Part shown: piece by piece, positions 53,346 to 63,047 of the stretch
How the letters are laid out: every line of letters begins with the position of its first letter
How positions within the stretch are numbered: the stretch's first letter is position 1
Assembly (NCBI GenBank): GCA_022843825.1
Contig: JALHMX010000004.1
Location: forward strand, 1 to 64,000
Source of the DNA: Pseudobdellovibrionaceae bacterium
GTDB lineage: Bacteria > Bdellovibrionota > Bdellovibrionia > Bdellovibrionales > Bdellovibrionaceae
Direction: 5' to 3'
DNA: 64,000 nt
Program-made: the position numbers and the translations under genes
The notes under the pieces: model-generated
Database searches by the model: none
Told to the model about the DNA's origin: nothing
Seen by the model: only the letters and a program-made list of their open reading frames with translations

Positions 53346-55061
53346 ATGAATAGCTACAAACAAACTATTATAGCTTTAGTAAGTTTTGTATTTATTGCTT
53401 TAAATGCACAGGCAAGTACGCGCGGTGGATATTTAACTACGCCGGCAGAATTGTTGATCATTAAAGAAAAAGCCGAGCAAAATATCGAGCCTTACAAGGC
53501 CTCCGCTTTAAAATTGTATAATGTGGTGCAAGCGCCGAGCTATTGGCCTTACTCTACCTTTGCAACATCATTTAATCGAGACGTGTGGGATGGCGCCAGT
53601 ACGCTTTTGTATGGTAAAGCGTTGGCCTATCATTTAAAAAATGATCCAGCTTACGCCCAGTCAGTTCGCGATAGATTAGTTCAAGTAGCGCAAGCCCAAA
53701 TTGGTTCAGGTGGGGATGATCTGGGTTTAGTTAGACATATTCCGGGCCTCATTGCTGCTGCCGATTTAATTGAAGATTTTTACGGCTGGTCATCAGCGGA
53801 TAAACTTTTATTTAAGACGTGGTTGGCCAGTGATAAAATATATAAAATTGTAGATAAGGTATCCCAAGAGCGTTCCAATAACTGGGGCTATATGGGTAGT
53901 GGAGCTGCGGCCTATATATCAGATTATTTAATTGGTTCTGGTTTACAAGTTACAACCAAAAACGGTTCAAAAATTTCCGCAGAAGCTGCGTACCTTGAAG
54001 CCAACACTGTTGCAAAACTGAGAATGGATTCTGGTAACAATATAATGAAGTGTGGAACTTGTTCGAACATGACAGGGATTTGGCCTTCAGGGCGAATTCC
54101 CAATGAAACAGGACGGGGAAGCACAGGTTGCTATGGTGATTACTTACTTGATGATGATGGATCATGGAGTTACATGATTTCAGCGGTGAACGGGTTAGTG
54201 CGACATGCAGAGCTGTTGCTTCGTCGTGGTGACAGATCTATGTACGACTTTGTGACCAGTTCAGGAAGAGGATCATTGTTGCAGGCTATACTTTATGTCA
54301 TTGATAATCCAGGTGGGTCGTTTCCATGGGACAATGGTCAAATAGAAGTATTAGAACCGGCTTACCGCTATTATCGACATCCAGCAATTGCAGCGCAGTT
54401 AAAAATTGGTACCACATCACGAGTTATTGCGATGAATGGAACAAACGCTACCTCTGGCCCTAACGGTTTTTTAGATTTTACCACATTGACACATGGTTTC
54501 GCCTTAAATGAAAATCCATCGCCGACCCCGACCCCTACACCAACGCCGACTCCTACTCCGACGCCACCACCGACGCCACCACCGACGGAACTTAACATTA
54601 AAGTTTCTGAAGATGCGATCATTCAACATAAGTATCCCAATGCTAATAAAGGGACGGCTAAATTTTTAAACTTAGATAATTCGCCTAAGTCTGATGTCTT
54701 ACTTAAGTTTGTCGTATCAGGGATTGGTAATAAAAGAGTTGTCAGTGCTAAGCTAAAAATGAAAGCCATCAAATCTCTTTCTCATGGTGGTGTTGTGAAT
54801 GTTGCATCAGATAATAACTGGGCGGAAAGAACAGTAACTTGGAATAATGCGCCAGCAGTATCAGTGACGATGGCCACAATCGGAGCTGTAGCTGAAGATG
54901 CATGGACAGACGTAGACATCACTACCTTTATAAATAGTGATGGGACCTATAGCTTCAGACTGAATACTCCTGTTGATGATAAGCGTACGTACGACTATCG
55001 ATCTCGAGAAGAGGGTAGTTCCAGCGCGCCATACATTATGTTAACGTTAAGTGACATATAA
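53346..55061 (+). CDS. Secreted alginate-lyase-family protein with CBM96/DNRLRE domain
   Basis: 571 residues from ATG 53346 (GGGGGG upstream). Signal peptide (1-24, ending AQA), an Alginate_lyase helical (alpha/alpha) domain (about 30-385; SNNWGYMGSGAAAYISDYL; LLDDDGSWSYMISAVNGLVRHAELLL), a 24-residue Pro/Thr linker, and a C-terminal DNRLRE/CBM96 beta-sandwich (NWAERTVTWNNAP, PYIMLTL). It likely cuts an acidic polysaccharide outside the cell. The exact substrate is not shown. Confidence 0.88.
   Translation: MNSYKQTIIALVSFVFIALNAQASTRGGYLTTPAELLIIKEKAEQNIEPYKASALKLYNVVQAPSYWPYSTFATSFNRDVWDGASTLLYGKALAYHLKNDPAYAQSVRDRLVQVAQAQIGSGGDDLGLVRHIPGLIAAADLIEDFYGWSSADKLLFKTWLASDKIYKIVDKVSQERSNNWGYMGSGAAAYISDYLIGSGLQVTTKNGSKISAEAAYLEANTVAKLRMDSGNNIMKCGTCSNMTGIWPSGRIPNETGRGSTGCYGDYLLDDDGSWSYMISAVNGLVRHAELLLRRGDRSMYDFVTSSGRGSLLQAILYVIDNPGGSFPWDNGQIEVLEPAYRYYRHPAIAAQLKIGTTSRVIAMNGTNATSGPNGFLDFTTLTHGFALNENPSPTPTPTPTPTPTPTPPPTPPPTELNIKVSEDAIIQHKYPNANKGTAKFLNLDNSPKSDVLLKFVVSGIGNKRVVSAKLKMKAIKSLSHGGVVNVASDNNWAERTVTWNNAPAVSVTMATIGAVAEDAWTDVDITTFINSDGTYSFRLNTPVDDKRTYDYRSREEGSSSAPYIMLTLSDI
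54516..54587 (+). repeat. Pro/Thr-repeat linker coding region
   Basis: 24 codons of almost strict Pro-Thr alternation ending in two PPT units, joining the lyase and CBM96 domains. Pro and Thr codons are varied, so the DNA is not a simple slippage repeat. Such linkers are common in secreted carbohydrate enzymes. Confidence 0.85.
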
Positions 55062-55093
55062 AAAAATTAAAAGCATGTTATATTTAGATAAAC

Positions 55094-56029
55094 CTATTGA
55101 ACAGGTTGGATTAAAAAATCAATGCGGTCTGTGCCTGGCACTTCTTTACCGATGATTTTGTACTTTACAGTTTTTCCGTTTTGTAATGTTTGAACATGTT
55201 CGAATTCAACGTTGTCTTTTTGCATATACTGCTGTATTTGCGGTGCAGGAATAGGTAAAGGTTGTGGTTCAGCATCGTTTTGCATAGTCATGATTGAAAA
55301 CATGACCACCACTCCAAGTAATATTTTAAAAGGTTCTTTAACTAAGACTTTATAAAAAATGTCTTTAGCTTTTCTTAAAAGAATTTTTTGCGCAATGACT
55401 TTTTCTGATTTTAGGGAAAACAATTGTCTTAGCTCAGTTTTAGTAAAAAGTTCGAAAGCATCAGCATATTTCTCTAAAATGTCTAAAGTTTTTCCTTCGA
55501 TAATAAAGGGAATAGCGACATCTATAACTGTTCCAGGCTCAAAATATTTGGTGATTTCAAATTCAGAGCGTTGAAGTTCATAGCGATCTTCATGAAAGAT
55601 GTCTTTGGTAACTAATGTTTTATAGCCCGTTGGGCTTACAATGCTAATTTCCTTGATGACAAATTTATTTTCAACCCGCGAGTCTGATTTATAAACCACC
55701 TCTAAAAAGTAATCTTTTCCAAGTTTGTAACCTAATGTCATGTGATCTTTTTTAACAAAATTTTTATCGCTTAATGAAATATTGGAACTTAAAAGAGCCT
55801 GACGAGTAATTTCTATCGCCGCCTTTGCAGAATCTTTAAGGACATGCTTCTGGGTTAACACAAGTTTGGCCGGGTCGGCAGAGGCTTCATTATGTGTTAT
55901 TGTAACACTTTCAGCGGCTTCTATGGTTTGTGAATCTTGGTTTGAAAATAAATCAATGCACTGAACAGCCTGCGCTGAAACAGCGAAATGAACCAAAATA
56001 AAAAGTAGTAGTTTCGTTTTTATATACAC
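55094..56029 (-). CDS. Secreted protein of unknown function
   Basis: 311 residues: signal peptide (1-21, SAQAVQC), a beta-rich region, a helix-rich part, then a hydrophobic segment (FKILLGVVVMFSIMTM, about 232-250) and a Pro-rich end. No family recognised. Its 3' end reads through a GTGCCTGGCAC sequence similar to the REP core (codons VPGT). Convergent with the alginate-lyase gene. Confidence 0.55.
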   Translation of the reverse strand: MYIKTKLLLFILVHFAVSAQAVQCIDLFSNQDSQTIEAAESVTITHNEASADPAKLVLTQKHVLKDSAKAAIEITRQALLSSNISLSDKNFVKKDHMTLGYKLGKDYFLEVVYKSDSRVENKFVIKEISIVSPTGYKTLVTKDIFHEDRYELQRSEFEITKYFEPGTVIDVAIPFIIEGKTLDILEKYADAFELFTKTELRQLFSLKSEKVIAQKILLRKAKDIFYKVLVKEPFKILLGVVVMFSIMTMQNDAEPQPLPIPAPQIQQYMQKDNVEFEHVQTLQNGKTVKYKIIGKEVPGTDRIDFLIQPVQ

Positions 56030-56143
56030 GTTTACTCCATCTTCTTAAAATGCAAATACATCACCTGCTGAGGTCTAATATAAACGATTATAGGATTCTA
56101 GAGTGTTAATGTTTTTGACATTTTAAAAGGGGGTTTACAGTGA

Positions 56144-56175
56144 GAAAAAGCCCCAAATCCCCGTCGGAAATTTGG
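56144..56175 (-). terminator. Rho-independent terminator after tRNA-Gly
   Basis: On the minus strand CCAAATTTCC and GGGGATTTGG pair (two G-U) around a GAC loop, followed by GGC and five T. It reuses the tRNA's own CCA as the hairpin foot. Confidence 0.6.
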
Positions 56176-56248
56176 AGCGGGAGACGGGACTCAAACCCGC
56201 GACCTATGCCTTGGCAAGGCATCGCTCTATCAACTGAGCTACTCCCGC
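56173..56248 (-). tRNA. tRNA-Gly (GCC)
   Basis: 76 nt on the minus strand: acceptor GCGGGAG/CTCCCGC, D-arm with AGCTCAGTTGATAGAGC, anticodon loop TTGCCAA with GCC (plus-strand 56213-56215), T-arm GGGTTTGAGTCCC, encoded CCA. No tRNA-Gly partner gene is nearby. Confidence 0.97.
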
Positions 56249-56268
56249 AATCGAATTGCGTGCTGTCA

Positions 56269-56297
56269 AATCTATGGAGTTTCAATGCGCTGGTCAA
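56269..56297 (-). promoter_or_regulatory. Promoter of tRNA-Gly
   Basis: Minus-strand TTGACC and TAGATT separated by exactly 17 bp, with a start point expected about 13 bp before the tRNA. Close to the sigma-70 consensus. Confidence 0.55.
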
Positions 56298-56358
56298 GAA
56301 AAACTAACCTCTGCTTTAATAAGTTGCCGATATGTAAATAATATGTAAATATGAAGGA

Positions 56359-57576
56359 ATGAACTACAAACTTCAATGGCTTTTGGTGGACTTGAATTCT
56401 TTTTTTGCCTCTTGTGAGCAGCAAGATAACCCCGCACTTCGGGGAAAGCCCATAGCGGTGGTTCCGATGTTTGCCGAGAACACTTCCTGTCTGGCGGCCA
56501 GTGTGCAAGCTAAAAAGTTTGGCGTAAAAACCGGAACCAAGGTTTTTGAAGCGCGTAAACTGTGCCCAGATATTCAGTTTGTCTGCAGCGGACATCGCAA
56601 ATATGTCGAATATCATAATCGTATTGTGGAAGCCGTTCATAAGGTTTGTCCGGTGGAGAAAGTGTTATCTATTGATGAAATGGTTTGTCGACTTATCGGT
56701 CGCGAGCAAGAGTATGAAAATGCGTTAGCTATTGCTCAGCGGGTGAAGAAAATTATTTTAGACGAAGTGGGTGAGTGTCTGACCAGCTCGGTGGGATTGG
56801 GTCCGAATATTTGTATCGCTAAAATTGCCTCCGATATGCAAAAACCCAATGGTTTGGTGGTTATCCCGAAAGAACTTATTTTAGAAAAAATTGGTGATCT
56901 TGACGTGCAGGCGATTTCCGGTGTGGGTTACAACATGAAGTACCGCTTGAATCAAAAGAGTTTTTTTAAAATTAAGGATTTGTTGGCGATTTCTGAATAT
57001 GAAATGCAGAGAGTTTGGGGAAGCATTGTAGGGCTTCGCCTAGCTAAAGAATTGCGCGGGGAAGATTTTGCCCGGGCCCAAAACAAAACCGCTGCGTTTT
57101 CGCACGAACATGTATTGCCACCGGATCTTCGGACCAAGGAAGCGGCTTATAAAATTATTCAAAAGCTTTTATTTAAAGGGTGTTCTCGGTTGCGCGATAC
57201 GCGAAGAAAAGCGCGGGGGGTGGGAATCTCTATTCGCTATATGAATGGCGAGCGCTTTGAAAAAACCATTCAATTTCAAGATAATGATGATGCTTTTTAT
57301 ATGCTGAAACAAATTGATCGAGTTTATGCGCGGATCGGAAATGAAAAACCTATTAAAGTGGGCATTGTGCTTTTTAATTTAACCGAGCCTGGTGCAGAGC
57401 AATTCTCTTTTTTTGATAATCAAAAAAACAATAAAATTAATCAGGTGCTGGATCTTATTAATGATAAACACGGTGCTAATTCGATAGTTTCAGCGGGGCA
57501 TTTAGATGTGGTCGGCGAAGCCAAAGCACGGATTTCATTTTCTCATGTGCCCAGTCTTAAAGAGGATTATGAATAG
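56359..57576 (+). CDS. Y-family (translesion) DNA polymerase, DinB/UmuC type
   Basis: 405 residues. WLLVDLNSFFASCEQ carries Asp11, KVLSIDEMVC carries Asp106 and Glu107, and SVGLGPNICIAKIASDMQKPNG is the Y-family helix; a little-finger domain follows. It copies damaged DNA. No uvrD-like or umuD partner is adjacent, and no SOS box was recognised by eye. AAGGA abuts the ATG, an unusually short spacing. Confidence 0.9.
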   Translation: MNYKLQWLLVDLNSFFASCEQQDNPALRGKPIAVVPMFAENTSCLAASVQAKKFGVKTGTKVFEARKLCPDIQFVCSGHRKYVEYHNRIVEAVHKVCPVEKVLSIDEMVCRLIGREQEYENALAIAQRVKKIILDEVGECLTSSVGLGPNICIAKIASDMQKPNGLVVIPKELILEKIGDLDVQAISGVGYNMKYRLNQKSFFKIKDLLAISEYEMQRVWGSIVGLRLAKELRGEDFARAQNKTAAFSHEHVLPPDLRTKEAAYKIIQKLLFKGCSRLRDTRRKARGVGISIRYMNGERFEKTIQFQDNDDAFYMLKQIDRVYARIGNEKPIKVGIVLFNLTEPGAEQFSFFDNQKNNKINQVLDLINDKHGANSIVSAGHLDVVGEAKARISFSHVPSLKEDYE

Positions 57577-57580
57577 CTGA

Positions 57581-59200
57581 CTATTTTCTCTTCTCGGCAT
57601 GCCGTGATTCAGAAACGATAGTTTCCCGCACCACCACCACTTTAATTTGACCAGGGTATTGCATTTCATCTTCGATGGTTTTCGCAATCTGGGCGGAAAC
57701 TTCCATGGCTTGGGCGTCGTCTAAGACTCTGGAGTTAACCAGCACGCGGCATTCGCGACCACCGTTAAGGACGAAGATATCGGTGACACCTTTAAAGCGG
57801 CGGCCAATTTCTTGAAGGCCGGTGACTTTTTGATTGTAAGTTTCCATGGTGCTGCGACGAGCGCCCGGGCGTCCGCCGGAGATCGCATCGGCCGCAATAA
57901 CCAGGAAATCCATTTCATTGTCGGGCTGCACATCATAGTGATGGGCGCGAACAGCATGGACGATATCGGCGGCTTCGTTTCTTTCTTGAATAAAGTCGGC
58001 TCCAATAACCGCATGGCTTCCATCAAATTGATGATCTAACGCTTTACCGAGATCATGCAGAAATCCGGCACGTTTGGCTTTTTTAATTTCAGTTTTTAAT
58101 TCACCTGCAAGCAGCCCCGCGAACCAGCCCACTTCACCGCAGTGAAAATACTGATTTTGAGTATAGGAATAACGATAGCGCAAAGATCCCATCACTTGTT
58201 TTATTTCAGGGTGAAGATCTTGAAAGCCTAATTCTTTGGATAAGTTGTCTCCATCTTTTTTAATTTGTCTGACCAGCTCAGTTTTTAAATTTTCGCTAAT
58301 TCGTTTAATATAAATCGGATCAGTGGGCTTGTTGGACTTTTCGGTATCGCGAAATATTTTATCAAAAATTCTGCGTGTAAGTTCTCGGCGTACTGGATCG
58401 TAGCCGACCACCTGAACATTAAAAAGTCTTTCAGGCTCAGGATTGGCATCAATAAAAATGTCACAACCGGTCGCTTCCTGAAGGGCAGTGATATTTTCTT
58501 TAAGGTTGCGACAGAAAAGTTCTCTGATTTTTTCATTAGGAAAATAAGTTGAAGATATATGACGTTCAGTGCTCATCTCTTTGGAAAAGCGCTCAATACA
58601 CAAGGCTAAAATTCTTTTAGCCTTAGCTTCAGAAAAGTCTTTAAGATCGGCATCCACCTGTTGAAGATATTTCTCCGTATCTGCTTCGTATTCAGAAATA
58701 AAGCGATCTTTGATTTGGCCGATAACATCTTCTTCTGACATGGTGGTTTTAGCAAGAAGGTCTTTGGTGTAAACGGTACGTTTCTCTTGAAGTTGATCTT
58801 TGACGCTTTGGAACTGTTTTTGAACTTCACTGAGGCGAATAGAGGCCATACGAAGATCAGTTTCTTCATGCATTAAGTTCTGTCTTTGAAGCTTATCGGA
58901 TTCCTCGTAAGTCTTTTTCTTGCTTTGAATTTGTTCTTCAAGCTCGGTGCATTTTTCTTCAATAGCCAGATGCGCGTCTTCAACTTTGCTCCAAAGGTCA
59001 AATTCTATTTCTTGGGTGCGCTCTAAACGATGGGCTTCTTCGGCCTCAAAGGTTTCCTTAGATTCTTTTATGATTTCGTCAGCATCTTGGCGGGCCTCAT
59101 TAATAATCGATCTTTCAACTATTTTTTGAATTGCAAAAATAATTAAAAGACCGACTCCTGATCCGATTAAAATATAAATAGCAAGCGATGTTAAATTCAT
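57581..59200 (-). CDS. rny: Ribonuclease Y
   Basis: 539 residues: membrane helix (6-24), coiled coil (about 30-190), a KH domain (CRNLKENITALQEATGCDIFIDANPEPERLFNVQVVG), and an HD domain with GFLHDLGKALDHQFDGSHAVIGADF. The typical Rny order. It starts mRNA turnover at the membrane. Rny with Gram-negative envelope genes fits Bdellovibrionota. Overlaps the MFS gene by 4 bp. Confidence 0.93.
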   Translation of the reverse strand: MNLTSLAIYILIGSGVGLLIIFAIQKIVERSIINEARQDADEIIKESKETFEAEEAHRLERTQEIEFDLWSKVEDAHLAIEEKCTELEEQIQSKKKTYEESDKLQRQNLMHEETDLRMASIRLSEVQKQFQSVKDQLQEKRTVYTKDLLAKTTMSEEDVIGQIKDRFISEYEADTEKYLQQVDADLKDFSEAKAKRILALCIERFSKEMSTERHISSTYFPNEKIRELFCRNLKENITALQEATGCDIFIDANPEPERLFNVQVVGYDPVRRELTRRIFDKIFRDTEKSNKPTDPIYIKRISENLKTELVRQIKKDGDNLSKELGFQDLHPEIKQVMGSLRYRYSYTQNQYFHCGEVGWFAGLLAGELKTEIKKAKRAGFLHDLGKALDHQFDGSHAVIGADFIQERNEAADIVHAVRAHHYDVQPDNEMDFLVIAADAISGGRPGARRSTMETYNQKVTGLQEIGRRFKGVTDIFVLNGGRECRVLVNSRVLDDAQAMEVSAQIAKTIEDEMQYPGQIKVVVVRETIVSESRHAEKRK

Positions 59201-60420
59201 TCTTTTACTCTTCCATGTGTAAGGTCTAAGTATTTAATTTTTTGAAATAACATCAACGAAATAAATCCAAAGACAATAGCAAGATACCCTACTATTTGAT
59301 AGTGTTCAAGACGCCCCGTTAACACATCTTGTGTGACGACTTGTCCAGCAAACCAGGCCCCTAGCGCCATAGATAAAGACTGAACACAGCTCAGAATACT
59401 TAAAAACGAGCCTCGATGACTTGGGTTGGCGGCCGAAGAAATTAAAGCCTGAGCAGGTATCATCCGGGCTACTGCGGATATAAAAAATAAGCCTACTATG
59501 GGAAGGACAACGTATAATGGGGCAACCTTCTGATGAGTAATCAACCAAATGGGAAGTGTTGAAGCGATTAAAGACCAGGTAAAAATTTTGGCTTTACCAT
59601 AGCGATCCGATAGTGCGCCGACATAGGGGGCCATGAACATGGAACATAAACCTCCAACTAAGTAGATTAACGGAAGATGATGTTCCGCTACGCCGGCATT
59701 GGCCACAAGCGAGGGAGAGATGAATGGAATGATGGCAAAGTGTCCTAACATCAGCATAAACATGAAGGCTAGGGCCATCATTTGAGTCGGACTTTTTGCA
59801 ATATTAATAAATGGATTAACTAAACGAGAGTTCATCGTTTGAGTTTCTAAGTGCGCACGTACGGGTGGAATGTATTTATAGGCAATGGCTAAGACAATCA
59901 CCGATAAGATGGCCAAAAAGTAAAATGGAGCATGCCAATCAAAGCGATCAGATAAATATAAACTAAAAGGAATGCCAACAATTGACGCCGTAGAAAAGGC
60001 CGAAGTAATAGTCCCCATAGCTGTACCTCGACGATTGTAGTCAATCAGATCACTGACTATGGACAGTATAAGTGAATTCATAATGCCACCGAAAAATCCC
60101 GCAAAGGCACGAGCGATCAGAAGCCATTGATAATTAGGTGCAGTACCGCACAGAGCTGTGGAGACTATGAAACCCATAAACATGACCATCAAAGTACTTT
60201 TTCGATCAAATTTATCCACGTAAAAAGAGGCTATAAACCCAGAAATGCCGGCCATTAAAGTGTACATCGAGACCAACAAGCTGAATTGATCAGGTGAAAT
60301 TTCAAATATACGCATTAATTTAGGCCCGAGTGGCATAACGATCATAAAATCAACAATGTGATTAAATTGTATGGCAGCTAGACTAAATAAAATAATTTTT
60401 TCACGACGATCGAACATCAT
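59197..60420 (-). CDS. MFS transporter
   Basis: About 407 residues, 12 membrane helices of the major facilitator fold with FYVDKFDRKSTLMVMF (motif A), GALSDRYGKAKIF in the second half and RAFAGFFGGIMNSLIL (motif B/C-like). Resembles DHA1 drug efflux carriers; substrate unknown. ATG 60420 is preferred to TTG 60435; no strong ribosome site. Confidence 0.85.
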   Translation of the reverse strand: MMFDRREKIILFSLAAIQFNHIVDFMIVMPLGPKLMRIFEISPDQFSLLVSMYTLMAGISGFIASFYVDKFDRKSTLMVMFMGFIVSTALCGTAPNYQWLLIARAFAGFFGGIMNSLILSIVSDLIDYNRRGTAMGTITSAFSTASIVGIPFSLYLSDRFDWHAPFYFLAILSVIVLAIAYKYIPPVRAHLETQTMNSRLVNPFINIAKSPTQMMALAFMFMLMLGHFAIIPFISPSLVANAGVAEHHLPLIYLVGGLCSMFMAPYVGALSDRYGKAKIFTWSLIASTLPIWLITHQKVAPLYVVLPIVGLFFISAVARMIPAQALISSAANPSHRGSFLSILSCVQSLSMALGAWFAGQVVTQDVLTGRLEHYQIVGYLAIVFGFISLMLFQKIKYLDLTHGRVKE

Positions 60421-60532
60421 GACAGTGTAATTCAAGAAGTTATCAACACGTAGAAAATAGAGTGGATGTTGTGCGTTATGCCAAAGCTAATGAGCACTAT
60501 GAAATCAGTAAAGAATAAGTCATATTTAGAGT

Positions 60533-60976
60533 ATGAAATTTCTAAACTATGTATTAAAAGCTTTCTTTATTTTTTTAGGTGTAACCTTATTTATTTGGAT
60601 TTTTGTTTTTAACTGGTCCTTTGTTTTTAAAAAACGAGTCGTTGGTGAAGTAGCCACAATCGAAAAAGTGAATGCGGGTTTTGTCGTGGCCACGACCCAA
60701 GAGGGAATTCCGGCCCAGGCTTTTTCTTTTTCAGTAGCTATAAAAGATCTAATAACACAGGAAATTCACATGGCTTCCAGCGAAGATCGCAAATGGGCTG
60801 CTGTTCAGCCTGGTAACTGTGTGATTGCGGCGTTTTATCCTTATCCGCCGTGGATGATTAATAAGGGGACAACAGATTATAATGCGCGTTTGGTTCAAAA
60901 TTTTCAGTCCTGTGATACAGTTAATAAACACCCAAGCTGGTGGGATCACATCAAATTTTTCTTTTTGTGGGTTTAA
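60533..60976 (+). CDS. Membrane-anchored protein of unknown function
   Basis: 147 residues: N-terminal membrane helix (9-28), then a small domain (VGEVATIEKVNAGFVVATTQEGIPAQAFSFSVAIKD; GNCVIAAFYPYPPWM) with two cysteines (NCV, SCD). No family recognised. The frame and codon use look genuine and it stands alone between the MFS and pgsA genes. Confidence 0.6.
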   Translation: MKFLNYVLKAFFIFLGVTLFIWIFVFNWSFVFKKRVVGEVATIEKVNAGFVVATTQEGIPAQAFSFSVAIKDLITQEIHMASSEDRKWAAVQPGNCVIAAFYPYPPWMINKGTTDYNARLVQNFQSCDTVNKHPSWWDHIKFFFLWV

Positions 60977-60990
60977 TAAGTAGAAAGTCT

Positions 60991-61116
60991 TTATTTAAAA
61001 ATCGAAAATGAGGCCGCTGATGCAGAAGGGAAAGCTCCTCTGTGATGAGGATTTATTTTTTGATGAAGCATGTAAGTCATCGTAAGGATCATTAATATAA
61101 TAAACCAGTTACGCAT
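60991..61116 (-). CDS. Possible small membrane peptide downstream of pgsA
   Basis: 41-residue frame (MRNWFIILMILTMTYMLHQ, then HHRGAFPSASAASFSIFK): one membrane helix and a Ser/Ala tail. It lies 27 bp after the pgsA stop on the same strand; ATG 61122 is an in-frame alternative. No ribosome site is clear, so it may be chance. Confidence 0.3.
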   Translation of the reverse strand: MRNWFIILMILTMTYMLHQKINPHHRGAFPSASAASFSIFK

Positions 61117-61143
61117 TTGCATATAAAATAACATATACTGATT

Positions 61144-61689
61144 TTATATCTTGTTTTTAGGATGAACGTAAAGCTGAATGTATTGCCACCCACTAAATAG
61201 GCTAAGTCCGACGCTAAACCAAAGTAAAAAATATCCGATTTTGACTGTGTGTAAATAGCTATCAATATAATCAAAATCAGTCATAATTAAGGGGATAGAG
61301 ATCATTTGTAGAGCGGCCTTCCACTTGCCTGTAGTTTGAGCATCTATAATGATACCATCGGCAGAGGCCGCCGCTCGTATGCCTCCGACTAAAGTGTCCC
61401 GGGTAATAAACAAAACGACAATCCAAATATCTATTTTTTGTTGGTAAACAAATAATATAAGAAGTGAAGAGACAAGAATTTTGTCAGCCACAGGATCTAA
61501 AAATTTTCCTAAATTTGTGACCTGATTGTACTTACGAGCAAAGTAGCCATCATAGTAATCAGTTATTGAGGCCACAATAAATAAAATTATTGCAAACCAA
61601 GTTGTCCAGTGGGCTTGAGCCAAGGCCAGGCACACTATAGGCAAAGTCAAAAAGATACGGCTAAGAGTTAAAAATAAAGGAAGAGTCAT
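61144..61689 (-). CDS. pgsA: CDP-diacylglycerol-glycerol-3-phosphate 3-phosphatidyltransferase
   Basis: 181 residues with four or five membrane helices and the CDP-alcohol motif DYYDGYFARKYNQVTNLGKFLDPVADK (three catalytic Asp). Makes phosphatidylglycerol phosphate. Head-to-head with glpX. Confidence 0.95.
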   Translation of the reverse strand: MTLPLFLTLSRIFLTLPIVCLALAQAHWTTWFAIILFIVASITDYYDGYFARKYNQVTNLGKFLDPVADKILVSSLLILFVYQQKIDIWIVVLFITRDTLVGGIRAAASADGIIIDAQTTGKWKAALQMISIPLIMTDFDYIDSYLHTVKIGYFLLWFSVGLSLFSGWQYIQLYVHPKNKI

Positions 61690-61751
61690 TCTTGTTAAAT
61701 GTTGAGGTACACGTTAGTCTCTGTCAATATAGGTTTTTATAAGGAGGCATA

Positions 61752-62717
61752 GTGGATCGAAATTTAGCCTTAGAATTTGTACGTATTACAGAAGCAGCCG
61801 CTCTTTCTTCAGCCAAATGGATGGGGCGAGGAGATGAAAAAAAGGCCGATCAAGCCGCCGTGGATGCCATGAGAAAAGCTTTTGATTCAGTTCGTATCGA
61901 CGGCACAGTGGTTATTGGCGAAGGAGAGCGCGATGAAGCTCCTATGTTGTATATTGGTGAAAAAGTCGGTTTTAAAGGGGCGAGTGATTCACCGGCAGTA
62001 GATATTGCTTTGGATCCATTAGAAGGCACAACAATTTGTGCTAAGGGCGGGGTCGGCGCCATATCAGTGATCGCCGCAGCCGAACGAAATGGTTTTTTAC
62101 ATGCGCCAGACACATACATGGATAAAATTGCTGTCGGACCAGCATGTAAGGGTTTAATCGACATTGATAAGTCTGCCACTGAAAATATTCATAGAGTATC
62201 CGAAGCGCTTAAAAAGCAGGTCGGTGATATAACCGTAGTTATTTTAGATCGCCCACGTCATACGGATTTGATAGCCGAAGTCAGAAAAACCGGAGCACGC
62301 ATTCATCTTATAGGTGATGGTGATGTATCAACAGCAGTAGCAACAGGCTGGCCTGATTCTGGAATTGATATTCTTATCGGTATAGGTGGAGCCCCCGAAG
62401 GGGTTATCGCCGCCGCTGCTATGAAATGTTTAGGCGGAGATTTTCAAGGAAGACTTAAGTTTCGTAATGAAGGCGAAAAAGAGCGCGCGTTAAAGATGGG
62501 AATAAAAGATTTAAATAAAAAGTTTACATTGGAAGATTTAGCTAAAGGTAATGTCATATTCTGCGCGACAGGTATTACAGACGGTCCTTTATTAGATGGA
62601 GTTAAAGTTTTCCCAGGGGGACGCGCGAAAACTCAGTCTATCGTCATGAGATCTCAAACGGGAACGATTCGAACGATACATGCTCATCATAATTTTTCTA
62701 TTAAAAATGTTATCTAA
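61752..62717 (+). CDS. glpX: Fructose-1,6-bisphosphatase class II (GlpX)
   Basis: 321 residues, GTG start with AAGGAGG five bases upstream. VVIGEGERDEAPMLYIGE, DIALDPLEGTTICAKGG and HLIGDGDVSTAVATG are GlpX marks, with the metal-binding acidic residues intact. Gluconeogenic step from fructose bisphosphate to fructose-6-phosphate. Two small genes follow. Confidence 0.96.
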   Translation: MDRNLALEFVRITEAAALSSAKWMGRGDEKKADQAAVDAMRKAFDSVRIDGTVVIGEGERDEAPMLYIGEKVGFKGASDSPAVDIALDPLEGTTICAKGGVGAISVIAAAERNGFLHAPDTYMDKIAVGPACKGLIDIDKSATENIHRVSEALKKQVGDITVVILDRPRHTDLIAEVRKTGARIHLIGDGDVSTAVATGWPDSGIDILIGIGGAPEGVIAAAAMKCLGGDFQGRLKFRNEGEKERALKMGIKDLNKKFTLEDLAKGNVIFCATGITDGPLLDGVKVFPGGRAKTQSIVMRSQTGTIRTIHAHHNFSIKNVI

Positions 62718-62728
62718 AGGGTTCACAC

Positions 62729-63025
62729 ATGCAGGTTTTTTGTTTTCACTGTAAAAAAACGAATGAAGTGATCGCCAGTTCAGGTCAAATTGGTCGGCGT
62801 GAAGAGTGTCAGTTCTGTAAATCGGACCTGCATGCTTGTAAGAATTGTGAGATGTATGAACCGAAAAGTTACAATGAGTGTAAAGAGCCTTCAGCTGAAG
62901 TCGTAAAAGAAAAAGAGCGCGCAAACTTTTGTGATTACTTTAAAGCACGGGCTACGGGCGATAATGGAGATCAAAAAACAAAGCTATTGTCCGCAGCTGA
63001 GGCATTATTTAAGAAAAACAGTTAA
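62729..63025 (+). CDS. Small cysteine-rich zinc-ribbon-like protein
   Basis: 98 residues. CFHCKK, ECQFCKSDLHACKNCEMYEPKSYNECKEPSA, and FCDYFK give seven or more Cys, a probable zinc site with a GRREEC link. Function unknown. 11 bp after glpX, same strand. Confidence 0.75.
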   Translation: MQVFCFHCKKTNEVIASSGQIGRREECQFCKSDLHACKNCEMYEPKSYNECKEPSAEVVKEKERANFCDYFKARATGDNGDQKTKLLSAAEALFKKNS

Positions 63026-63047
63026 ATTAATCATAAGGAGATGATCA

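Noticed and set aside
54516-54587. CRISPR or satellite repeat
   Set aside because: It is an in-frame Pro/Thr linker with varied codons; no spacers. No CRISPR array was seen anywhere in the window.
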